Assembly (NCBI GenBank): GCA_964057225.1
Contig: OZ059899.1
Span: 19,104,501-19,168,500, forward strand
Reading direction: 5' to 3'
DNA: 64,000 nucleotides
Origin: Auanema rhodensis
Lineage: Eukaryota > Nematoda > Chromadorea > Rhabditida > Rhabditidae
Shown here: positions 53,700 to 64,000 of the stretch, one piece after another
Numbering within the stretch: position 1 is the first letter of the stretch
Layout: every line of letters starts with the position of its first letter
The notes under the pieces: model-generated
What the model was told of the DNA's origin: nothing
What the model saw: only the letters and a program-made list of their open reading frames with translations
Databases searched by the model: none
Made by a program: the position numbers and the translations under genes

Positions 53700-56600
53700 G
53701 ATAAAGAGAAGCGGTTTTCAAAATTAGATTCCCCATGTCCATATTAGTCTAAAAACAAATTTTTTTTGATATTGGTGCATGGTAACCATGATTTTGAAAT
53801 TTACGTGAACTTTAATTTATGCTAATTAAATGTACACGTGGTGTGCACTCGGTATGTAACTCGCTTCACGTGAAAGATAAAGAGATGCGGTTTTCAAAAT
53901 TAGATTCCCCATGTCCATATTAGTCTAAAAACAAATTTTTATTGATATTGGTGCATGGTAACCATGACTTTGAATTTTACGTGAACTTTAATTTATGCTA
54001 ATTAAACGTACACGTGGTGTGCACTCGGTATGTAACTCGCTTCACGTGAAAGATAAAGAGATGCGGTTTTCAAAATTAGATTCCCCATGTCCATATTAGT
54101 CTAAAAACAAATTTTTATTGATATTGGTGCATGGTAACCATGACTTTGAAATTTACGTGAACTTTAATTTATGCTACATAAATGTACACGTGATGTGCAC
54201 TTGGTATGTAACTCGCTTCACGTGAAAGATAAAAAGATGCGGTTTTTAAAATTAGATTCCCCATGTCCATATTAGTCTAAAAACAAATTTTTATTGATAT
54301 TGGTGCATGGTAACCATGACTTTGAAATTTACGTGAACTTTAATTTATGCTACATAAATGTACACGTGATGTGCACTTGGTATGTAACTCGCTTCACGTG
54401 AAAGATAAAAAGATGCGGTTTTTAAAATTAGATTCCCCATGTCCATATTAGTCTAAAAACAATTTTTTACTGATATTGGTGCATGGTAACCATGACTTTG
54501 AAATTTACGTGAACTTTAATTTATGCTAATTAAACGTACACGTGGTGTGCACTCGGTATGTAACTCGCTTCACGTGAAAGATAAAGAGATGCGGTTTTCA
54601 AAATTAGATTCCCCATGTCCATATTAGTCTAAAAACAAATTTTTATTGATATTGGTGCATGGTAACCATGACTTTGAATTTTACGTGAACTTTAATTTAT
54701 GCTAATTAAACGTACACGTGGTGTGCACTCGGTATGTAACTCGCTTCACGTGAAAGATAAAGAGATGCGGTTTTTAAAATTAGATTCCCCATGTCCATAT
54801 TAGTCTAAAAACAATTTTTTACTGATATTGGTGCATGGTAACCATGACTTTGAAATTTACGTGAACTTTAATTTATGCTACATAAATGTACACGTGATGT
54901 GCACTTGGTATGTAACTCGCTTCACGTGAAAGATAAAAAGATGCGGTTTTTAAAATTAGATTCCCCATGTCCATATTAGTCTAAAAACAATTTTTTACTG
55001 ATATTGGTGCATGGTAACCATGACTTTGAAATTTACGTGAACTTTAATTTATGCTAATTAAACGTACACGTGGTGTGCACTCGGTATGTAACTCGCTTCA
55101 CGTGAAAGATAAAGAGATGCGGTTTTCAAAATTAGATTCCCCATGTCCATATTAGTCTAAAAACAAATTTTTATTGATATTGGTGCATGGTAACCATGAC
55201 TTTGAAATTTACGTGAACTTTAATTTATGCTAATTAAACGTACACGTGGTGTGCACTCGGTATGTAACTCGCTTCACGTGAAAGATAAAGAGAAGCGGTT
55301 TTCAAAATTAGATTCCCCATGTCCATATTAGTCTAAAAACAAATTTTTTTTGATATTGGTGCATGGTAACCATGATTTTGAAATTTACGTGAACTTTAAT
55401 TTATGCTAATTAAATGTACACGTGGTGTGCACTCGGCATGTAACTCGCTTCACGTGAAAGATAAAGAGATGCGGTTTTCAAAATTAGATTCCCCATGTCC
55501 ATATTAGTCTAAAAACAAATTTTTATTGATATTGGTGCATGGTAACCATGACTTTGAATTTTACGTGAACTTTAATTTATGCTAATTAAACGTACACGTG
55601 GTGTGCACTCGGTATGTAACTCGCTTCACGTGAAAGATAAAGAGATGCGGTTTTCAAAATTAGATTCCCCATGTCCATATTAGTCTAAAAACAAATTTTT
55701 ATTGATATTGGTGCATGGTAACCATGACTTTGAAATTTACGTGAACTTTAATTTATGCTACATAAATGTACACGTGATGTGCACTTGGTATGTAACTCGC
55801 TTCACGTGAAAGATAAAAAGATGCGGTTTTTAAAATTAGATTCCCCATGTCCATATTAGTCTAAAAACAAATTTTTATTGATATTGGTGCATGGTAACCA
55901 TGACTTTGAAATTTACGTGAACTTTAATTTATGCTACATAAATGTACACGTGATGTGCACTTGGTATGTAACTCGCTTCACGTGAAAGATAAAAAGATGC
56001 GGTTTTTAAAATTAGATTCCCCATGTCCATATTAGTCTAAAAACAATTTTTTACTGATATTGGTGCATGGTAACCATGACTTTGAAATTTACGTGAACTT
56101 TAATTTATGCTAATTAAACGTACACGTGGTGTGCACTCGGTATGTAACTCGCTTCACGTGAAAGATAAAGAGATGCGGTTTTCAAAATTAGATTCCCCAT
56201 GTCCATATTAGTCTAAAAACAAATTTTTATTGATATTGGTGCATGGTAACCATGACTTTGAAATTTACGTGAACTTTAATTTATGCTAATTAAACGTACA
56301 CGTGGTGTGCACTCGGTATGTAACTCGCTTCACGTGAAAGATAAAGAGAAGCGGTTTTCAAAATTAGATTCCCCATGTCCATATTAGTCTAAAAACAAAT
56401 TTTTTTTGATATTGGTGCATGGTAACCATGATTTTGAAATTTACGTGAACTTTAATTTATGCTAATTAAATGTACACGTGGTGTGCACTCGGTATGTAAC
56501 TCGCTTCACGTGAAAGATAAAGAGATGCGGTTTTCAAAATTAGATTCCCCATGTCCATATTAGTCTAAAAACAAATTTTTATTGATATTGGTGCATGGTA

Positions 56601-57400
56601 ACCATGACTTTGAATTTTACGTGAACTTTAATTTATGCTAATTAAACGTACACGTGGTGTGCACTCGGTATGTAACTCGCTTCACGTGAAAGATAAAGAG
56701 ATGCGGTTTTCAAAATTAGATTCCCCATGTCCATATTAGTCTAAAAACAAATTTTTATTGATATTGGTGCATGGTAACCATGACTTTGAAATTTACGTGA
56801 ACTTTAATTTATGCTACATAAATGTACACGTGATGTGCACTTGGTATGTAACTCGCTTCACGTGAAAGATAAAAAGATGCGGTTTTTAAAATTAGATTCC
56901 CCGTGTCCATATTAGTCTAAAAACAAATTTTTATTGATATTGGTGCATGGTAACCATGACTTTGAAATTTACGTGAACTTTAATTTATGCTACATAAATG
57001 TACACGTGATGTGCACTTGGTATGTAACTCGCTTCACGTGAAAGATAAAAAGATGCGGTTTTTAAAATTAGATTCCCCATGTCCATATTAGTCTAAAAAC
57101 AATTTTTTACTGATATTGGTGCATGGTAACCATGACTTTGAAATTTACGTGAACTTTAATTTATGCTAATTAAACGTACACGTGGTGTGCACTCGGTATG
57201 TAACTCGCTTCACGTGAAAGATAAAGAGATGCGGTTTTCAAAATTAGATTCCCCATGTCCATATTAGTCTAAAAACAAATTTTTATTGATATTGGTGCAT
57301 GGTAACCATGACTTTGAATTTTACGTGAACTTTAATTTATGCTAATTAAACGTACACGTGGTGTGCACTCGGTATGTAACTCGCTTCACGTGAAAGATAA
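53700..57400 (+). repeat. 9- and 6-monomer repeated blocks
   Basis: GAGAAGCGG recurs with its GCGG at 53711, 55295 and 56351, spaced 1584 bp (9 monomers) and 1056 bp (6 monomers). Each copy is followed by the all-T tract, a GACTTTGAATTTT monomer and then CATAAATG monomers with GATAAAAAG. The units share the GAGAAGCGG marker with the 47-50 kb block, so the two blocks derive from one ancestor. Confidence 0.78.
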
Positions 57401-57699
57401 AGAGATGCGGTTTTCAAAATTAGATTCCCCATGTCCATATTAGTCTAAAAACAAATTTTTATTGATATTGGTGCATGGTAACCATTACTTTGAAATTTAC
57501 GTGAACTTTAATTTATGCTACATAAATGTACACGTGATGTGCACTTGGTATGTAACTCGCTTCACGTGAAAGATAAAAAGATGCGGTTTTTAAAATTAGA
57601 TTCCCCATGTCCATATTAGTCTAAAAACAATTTTTTACTGATATTGGTGCATGGTAACCATGACTTTGAAATTTACGTGAACTTTAATTTATGCTAATT

Positions 57700-60147
57700 A
57701 AACGTACACGTGGTGTGCACTCGGTATGTAACTCGCTTCACGTGAAAGATAAAGAGATGCGGTTTTCAAAATTAGATTCCCCATGTCCATATTAGTCTAA
57801 AAACAAATTTTTATTGATATTGGTGCATGGTAACCATGACTTTGAATTTTAAGTGAACTTTAATTTATGCTAATTAAACGTACACGTGGTGTGCACTCGG
57901 TATGTAACTCGCTTCACGTGAAAGATAAAGAGATGCGGTTTTCAAAATTAGATTCCCCATGTCCATATTAGTCTAAAAACAAATTTTTATTGATATTGGT
58001 GCATGGTAACCATGACTTTGAAATTTACGTGAACTTTAATTTATGCTACATAAATGTACACGTGATGTGCACTTGGTATGTAACTCGCTTCACGTGAAAG
58101 ATAAAAAGATGCGGTTTTCAAAATTAGATTCCCCATGTCCATATTAGTCTAAAAACAAATTTTTATTGATATTGGTGCATGGTAACCATGACTTTGAAAT
58201 TTACGTGAACTTTAATTTATGCTAATTAAACGTACACGTGATGTGCACTTGGTATGTAACTCGCTTCACGTGAAAGATAAAGAGATGCGGTTTTTAAAAT
58301 TAGATTCCCCATGTCCATATTAGTCTAAAAACAATTTTTTACTGATATTGGTGCATGGTAACCATGACTTTGAAATTTACGTGAACTTTAATTTATGCTA
58401 ATTAAACGTACACGTGGTGTGCACTCGGTATGTAACTCGCTTCACGTGAAAGATAAAGAGATGCGGTTTTCAAAATTAGATTCCCCATGTCCATATTAGT
58501 CTAAAAACAAATTTTTTTTGATATTGGTGCATGGTAACCATGATTTTGAAATTTACGTGAACTTTAATTTATGCTAATTAAACGTACACGTGATGTGCAC
58601 TTGGTATGTAACTCGCTTCACGTGAAAGATAAAGAGATGCGGTTTTTAAAATTAGATTCCCCATGTCCATATTAGTCTAAAAACAAATTTTTATTGATAT
58701 TGGTGCATGGTAACCATGACTTTGAATTTTAAGTGAACTTTAATTTATGCTAATTAAACGTACACGTGGTGTGCACTCGGTATGTAACTCGCTTCACGTG
58801 AAAGATAAAGAGATGCGGTTTTCAAAATTAGATTCCCCATGTCCATATTAGTCTAAAAACAAATTTTTATTGATATTGGTGCATGGTAACCATGACTTTG
58901 AAATTTACGTGAACTTTAATTTATGCTAATTAAACGTACACGTGATGTGCACTTGGTATGTAACTCGCTTCACGTGAAAGATAAAGAGATGCGGTTTTTA
59001 AAATTAGATTCCCCATGTCCATATTAGTCTAAAAACAATTTTTTACTGATATTGGTGCATGGTAACCATGATTTTGAAATTTACGTGAACTTTAATTTAT
59101 GCTAATTAAACGTACACGTGATGTGCACTTGGTATGTAACTCGCTTCACGTGAAAGATAAAGAGATGCGGTTTTTAAAATTAGATTCCCCATGTCCATAT
59201 TAGTCTAAAAACAATTTTTTACTGATATTGGTGCATGGTAACCATGACTTTGAAATTTACGTGAACTTTAATTTATGCTAATTAAACGTACACGTGGTGT
59301 GCACTCGGTATGTAACTCGCTTCACGTGAAAGATAAAGAGATGCGGTTTTCAAAATTAGATTCCCCATGTCCATATTAGTCTAAAAACAAATTTTTTTTG
59401 ATATTGGTGCATGGTAACCATGATTTTGAAATTTACGTGAACTTTAATTTATGCTAATTAAACGTACACGTGGTGTGCACTCGGTATGTAACTCGCTTCA
59501 CGTGAAAGATAAAGAGATGCGGTTTTTAAAATTAGATTCCCCATGTCCATATTAGTCTAAAAACAATTTTTTACTGATATTGGTGCATGGTAACCATGAT
59601 TTTGAAATTTACGTGAACTTTAATTTATGCTAATTAAACGTACACGTGGTGTGCACTCGGTATGTAACTCGCTTCACGTGAAAGATAAAGAGATGCGGTT
59701 TTCAAAATTAGATTCCCCATGTCCATATTAGTCTAAAAACAATTTTTTACTGATATTGGTGCATGGTAACCATGATTTTGAAATTTACGTGAACTTTAAT
59801 TTATGCTAATTAAACGTACACGTGATGTGCACTTGGTATGTAACTCGCTTCACGTGAAAGATAAAGAGATGCGGTTTTTAAAATTAGATTCCCCATGTCC
59901 ATATTAGTCTAAAAACAATTTTTTACTGATATTGGTGCATGGTAACCATGATTTTGAAATTTACGTGAACTTTAATTTATGCTAATTAAACGTACACGTG
60001 GTGTGCACTCGGTATGTAACTCGCTTCACGTGAAAGATAAAGAGATGCGGTTTTCAAAATTAGATTCCCCATGTCCATTTTAGTCTAAAAACAAATTTTT
60101 ATTGATATTGGTGGATGGTAACCATGACTTTGAATTTTACGTGAACT
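57700..60147 (+). repeat. Last forward block before the inversion
   Basis: GAATTTTAAGTG (C to A change in TTTTACGTG) occurs at 57851 and 58731, 880 bp or 5 monomers apart. The final forward monomers carry ATGTCCATTTTAG (60071) and GGTGGATGG. This pair of variants is otherwise seen only at 40711, exactly 19360 bp or 110 monomers away. The forward array stops at GTGAACT (60141-60147). Confidence 0.75.
60146..60147. other. Inversion junction in the 176-bp array
   Basis: Forward sequence runs to GTGAACT at 60147, where TTAATTT is expected. From 60146 the text is the reverse complement of the monomer, CTAATTTTAAAAACC. The two bases CT fit both sides. The joined positions are not equivalent: the last left-arm base that has a partner in the right arm is 60063. 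About 82 bp (60064-60145) are therefore unpaired spacer between kilobase-scale inverted arms. No other sequence is inserted. Confidence 0.95.
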
Positions 60148-60674
60148 AATTTTAAAAACCGCATCTCTTTATCTTTCACGTGAAGCGAGTTACATACCAA
60201 GTGCACATCACGTGTACGTTTAATTAGCATAAATTAAAGTTCACGTAAATTTCAAAGTCATGGTTACCATGCACCAATATCAAAAAAAATTTGTTTTTAG
60301 ACTAATATGGACATGGGGAATCTAATTTTAAAAACCGCATCTCTTTATCTTTCACGTGAAGCGAGTTACATACCAAGTGCACATCACGTGTACGTTTAAT
60401 TAGCATAAATTAAAGTTCACGTAAATTTCAAAATCATGGTTACCATGCACCAATATCAGTAAAAAATTGTTTTTAGACTAATATGGACATGGGGAATCTA
60501 ATTTTAAAAACCGCATCTCTTTATCTTTCACGTGAAGCGAGTTACATACCAAGTGCACATCACGTGTACGTTTAATTAGCATAAATTAAAGTTCACGTAA
60601 ATTTCAAAGTCATGGTTACCATGCACCAATATCAATAAAAATTTGTTTTTAGACTAATATGGACATGGGGAATC

Positions 60675-62082
60675 TAATTTTGAAAACCGCATCTCTTTAT
60701 CTTTCACGTGAAGCGAGTTACATACCGAGTGCACACCACGTGTACGTTTAATTAGCATAAATTAAAGTTCACGTAAATTTCAAAATCATGGTTACCATGC
60801 ACCAATATCAGTAAAAAATTGTTTTTAGACTAATATGGACATGGGGAATCTAATTTTAAAAACCGCATCTCTTTATCTTTCACGTGAAGCGAGTTACATA
60901 CCAAGTGCACATCACGTGTACGTTTAATTAGCATAAATTAAAGTTCACGTAAATTTCAAAATCATGGTTACCATGCACCAATATCAAAAAAAATTTGTTT
61001 TTAGACTAATATGGACATGGGGAATCTAATTTTGAAAACCGCATCTCTTTATCTTTCACGTGAAGCGAGTTACATACCGAGTGCACACCACGTGTACGTT
61101 TAATTAGCATAAATTAAAGTTCACGTAAATTTCAAAGTCATGGTTACCATGCACCAATATCAGTAAAAAATTGTTTTTAGACTAATATGGACATGGGGAA
61201 TCTAATTTTAAAAACCGCATCTCTTTATCTTTCACGTGAAGCGAGTTACATACCAAGTGCACATCACGTGTACGTTTAATTAGCATAAATTAAAGTTCAC
61301 GTAAATTTCAAAGTCATGGTTACCATGCACCAATATCAATAAAAATTTGTTTTTAGACTAATATGGACATGGGGAATCTAATTTTGAAAACCGCATCTCT
61401 TTATCTTTCACGTGAAGCGAGTTACATACCGAGTGCACACCACGTGTACGTTTAATTAGCATAAATTAAAGTTCACGTAAATTTCAAAATCATGGTTACC
61501 ATGCACCAATATCAGTAAAAAATTGTTTTTAGACTAATATGGACATGGGGAATCTAATTTTAAAAACCGCATCTCTTTATCTTTCACGTGAAGCGAGTTA
61601 CATACCAAGTGCACATCACGTGTACGTTTAATTAGCATAAATTAAAGTTCACGTAAATTTCAAAATCATGGTTACCATGCACCAATATCAAAAAAAATTT
61701 GTTTTTAGACTAATATGGACATGGGGAATCTAATTTTGAAAACCGCATCTCTTTATCTTTCACGTGAAGCGAGTTACATACCGAGTGCACACCACGTGTA
61801 CGTTTAATTAGCATAAATTAAAGTTCACGTAAATTTCAAAGTCATGGTTACCATGCACCAATATCAGTAAAAAATTGTTTTTAGACTAATATGGACATGG
61901 GGAATCTAATTTTAAAAACCGCATCTCTTTATCTTTCACGTGAAGCGAGTTACATACCAAGTGCACATCACGTGTACGTTTAATTAGCATAAATTAAAGT
62001 TCACGTAAATTTCAAAGTCATGGTTACCATGCACCAATATCAATAAAAATTTGTTTTTAGACTAATATGGACATGGGGAATC
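60675..62082 (-). repeat. 704-bp (4-monomer) duplication in the inverted arm
   Basis: Reading along the plus strand, the order of alleles (TTTTAAAAA or TTTTGAAAA, ACCAAG or ACCGAG, ATCATGG or GTCATGG, and T-rich tract type) repeats with a period of four monomers. Equivalent TAATTTTGAA motifs lie at 61027 and 61731, exactly 704 bp apart. The units are about 60675-61378 and 61379-62082. Confidence 0.8.
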
Positions 62083-62089
62083 TAATTTT

Positions 62090-62141
62090 GAAAACCGCAT
62101 CTTTTTATCTTTCACGTGAAGCGATGGGGAATCTAATTTTG
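62090..62141 (-). repeat. Truncated 176-bp monomer (internal deletion)
   Basis: GAAAACCGCATC occurs at 62090 and again at 62141, only 51 bp apart instead of 176. After GAAGCGA (ending 62124) the sequence jumps to TGGGGAATC, so 125 bp of a monomer are missing. In monomer orientation the join reads CCCCA then TCGCTTCACGTG, the same base at which the forward array begins at 7926. Register is regular again from 62141 to the window end. Confidence 0.93.
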
Positions 62142-64000
62142 AAAACCGCATCTCTTTATCTTTCACGTGAAGCGAGTTACATACCGAGTGCACACCACGT
62201 GTACATTTAATTAGCATAAATTAAAGTTCACGTAAATTTCAAAATCATGGTTACCATGCACCAATATCAATAAAAATTTGTTTTTAGACTAATATGGACA
62301 TGAGGAATCTAATTTTGAAAACCGCATCTCTTTATCGTTCACGTGAAGCGAGTTATATACCGAGTGCACACCACGTGTACATTTAATTAGCATAAATTAA
62401 AGTTCACGTAAATTTCAAAGTCATGGTTACCATGCACCAATATCAAAAAAAATTTGTTTTTAGACTAATATGGACATGGGGAATCTAATTTTAAAAACCG
62501 CATCTCTTTATCTTTCACGTGAAGCGAGTTACATACCAAGTGCACATCACGTGTACGTTTAATTAGCATAAATTAAAGTTCACGTAAATTTCAAAATCAT
62601 GGTTACCATGCACCAATATCAGTAAAAAATTGTTTTTAGACTAATATGGACATGGGGAATCTAATTTTAAAAACCGCATCTCTTTATCTTTCACGTGAAG
62701 CGAGTTACATACCAAGTGCACATCACGTGTACGTTTAATTAGCATAAATTAAAGTTCACGTAAATTTCAAAGTCATGGTTACCATGCACCAATATCAATA
62801 AAAATTTGTTTTTAGACTAATATGGACATGGGGAATCTAATTTTGAAAACCGCATCTCTTTATCTTTCACGTGAAGCGAGTTACATACCGAGTGCACACC
62901 ACGTGTACGTTTAATTAGCATAAATTAAAGTTCACGTAAATTTCAAAATCATGGTTACCATGCACCAATATCAGTAAAAAATTGTTTTTAGACTAATATG
63001 GACATGGGGAATCTAATTTTAAAAACCGCATCTCTTTATCTTTCACGTGAAGCGAGTTACATACCAAGTGCACATCACGTGTACGTTTAATTAGCATAAA
63101 TTAAAGTTCACGTAAATTTCAAAGTCATGGTTACCATGCACCAATATCAATAAAAATTTGTTTTTAGACTAATATGGACATGGGGAATCTAATTTTGAAA
63201 ACCGCATCTCTTTATCTTACACGTGAAGCGAGTTACATACCGAGTGCACATCACGTGTACGTTTAATTAGCATAAATTAAAGTTCACGTAAATTTCAAAA
63301 TCATGGTTACCATGCACCAATATCAGTAAAAATTTGTTTTTAGACTAATATTGACATGGGGAATCTAATTTTGAAAACCGCATCTCTTTATCTTACACGT
63401 GAAGCGAGTTACATACCGAGTGCACACCACGTGTACGTTTAATTAGCATAAATTAAAGTTCACGTAAATTTCAAAGTCATGGTTACCATGCAACAATATC
63501 AGTAAAAAATTGTTTTTAGACTAATATGGACATGGGGAATCTAATTTTAAAAAGCGCATCTTTTTATCTTTCAAGTGAAGCGAGTTACATACCAAGTGCA
63601 CATCACGTGTACATTTATGTAGCATAAATTAAAGTTCACGTAAATTTCAAAGTCATGGTTACCATGCACCAATATCAATAAAAATTTGTTTTTAGACTAA
63701 TATGGACATGGGGAATCTAATTTTGAAAACCGCATCTCTTTATCTTTCACGTGAAGCGAGTTACATACCGAGTGCACACCACGTGTACGTTTAATTAGCA
63801 TAAATTAAAGTTCACGTAAAATTCAAAGTCATGGTTACCATGCACCAATATCAATAAAAATTTGTTTTTAGACTAATATGGACATGGGGAATCTAATTTT
63901 GAAAACCGCATCTCTTTATCTTTCACGTGAAGCGAGTTACATACCGAGTGCACACCACGTGTACATTTAATTAGCATAAATTAAAGTTCACGTAAATTTC

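Larger units (their letters stand above)
7926..60147 (+). repeat. 176-bp satellite array, forward orientation (family 2)
   Basis: About 297 tandem copies of a 176-bp monomer. Diagnostic motifs stay at exact multiples of 176 through the block apart from one 1-bp loss near 12767 (GATATTGTGCATGG instead of GATATTGGTGCATGG). Recurrent alternatives are: AATTAAACG/AATTAAATG/CATAAATG; GGTGTGCACTCGG versus GATGTGCACTTGG; TTCACGTGAA, TTCACGTGTA or TACACGTGTA; GCGGTTTTC, GCGGTTTTT or GCAGTTATC; three forms of the T-rich tract (TTTTTATTG, TTTTTTACTG, TTTTTTTTG); and GACTTTG versus GATTTTG. Monomers contain ApaLI (GTGCAC), PmlI (CACGTG, usually two) and BstEII (GGTAACC) sites. The length fits one nucleosome plus linker. 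I do not recognise the family. Confidence 0.97.
60146..64000 (-). repeat. 176-bp satellite array, reverse orientation
   Basis: The same 176-bp family continues on the minus strand, with the usual reverse-complement motifs GCGAGTTACATACC, TTAATTAGCAT and CATGGTTACCATG. It has two in-register stretches, 60146-62124 and 62125-64000, separated by a truncated monomer. The alleles are those of the forward array, including CGTGAACG/CCTCATG (near 62336) and GCGCTTTTT (near 63555). It is therefore derived from this array, not from a different subfamily. The array continues past the right edge of the window. Confidence 0.96.

Noticed and set aside
60100-60200. Inversion caused by a transposon insertion or terminal inverted repeats
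   Set aside because: No extra sequence lies at the join. Only 2 bp of microhomology is present, and there is no target-site duplication or terminal motif.
1-64000. CRISPR array
   Set aside because: The repeats are whole 351- or 176-bp monomers that are themselves conserved throughout, with no short repeat separated by unique spacers and no cas genes.
7926-64000. CACGTG elements as promoters or yeast-type centromere CDEI sites
   Set aside because: The core is present twice per monomer, but nothing else of a promoter or of a CDEI-CDEII-CDEIII point centromere is seen. Only the palindrome itself is reported.
1-64000. Bacterial or viral origin, rRNA or tRNA genes, telomeric repeats
   Set aside because: No gene, tRNA-like cloverleaf, rRNA motif or short telomere-type repeat was found. 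Every part of the window is explained by the two satellite monomers.

Overview
The window is entirely tandem satellite DNA. I see no gene, RNA gene, transposon or single-copy sequence. Two unrelated monomer families abut each other, and one of them then reverses orientation. Long, length-perfect arrays with higher-order repeats (HORs, multi-monomer units that are themselves repeated), high A+T and no coding capacity indicate a eukaryotic heterochromatic block, plausibly centromeric or pericentromeric. I do not recognise either family, so I name no species. An animal such as an insect is only a guess.

Layout. (1) 1-7925: array of a 351-bp monomer, about 22.6 copies. The first 12 monomers form three 1404-bp four-monomer HOR units that look identical by eye. 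From 4213 the same monomer variants continue in scrambled order. (2) 7925/7926: abrupt junction to a second family. (3) 7926-60147: array of a 176-bp monomer, about 297 copies on the + strand, in near-perfect register with only one net 1-bp length change (near 12767). Segmental duplications of many sizes are superimposed: 2, 3, 4, 5, 6, 9, 10, 11, 13, 14, 18, 19, 25 and even 110 monomers. (4) 60146/60147: head-to-head inversion with 2 bp of microhomology. (5) 60146-64000: the same 176-bp family in reverse orientation, interrupted near 62124 by a truncated monomer (51-bp spacing instead of 176).

The most interesting signals are structural. Both monomers are rich in dyad symmetries. In the 176-bp family, two of these dyads vary in ways that keep the symmetry: TTCACGTGAA alternates with TACACGTGTA, and an AATTAAA-type dyad alternates with an ATTTATG/CATAAAT dyad. 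Two independent rearrangement junctions (7926 and 62124) begin at the same base of the 176-bp monomer, one base 5' of the TTCACGTGAA palindrome. The 351-bp side of the first junction lies in the loop of another dyad. This suggests breakage or recombination guided by the dyads.

Limits: identities and copy relationships were judged by eye, HOR boundaries are approximate unless a diagnostic base is given, and no database search was possible. No previously undescribed gene system is visible. What is here is satellite architecture.
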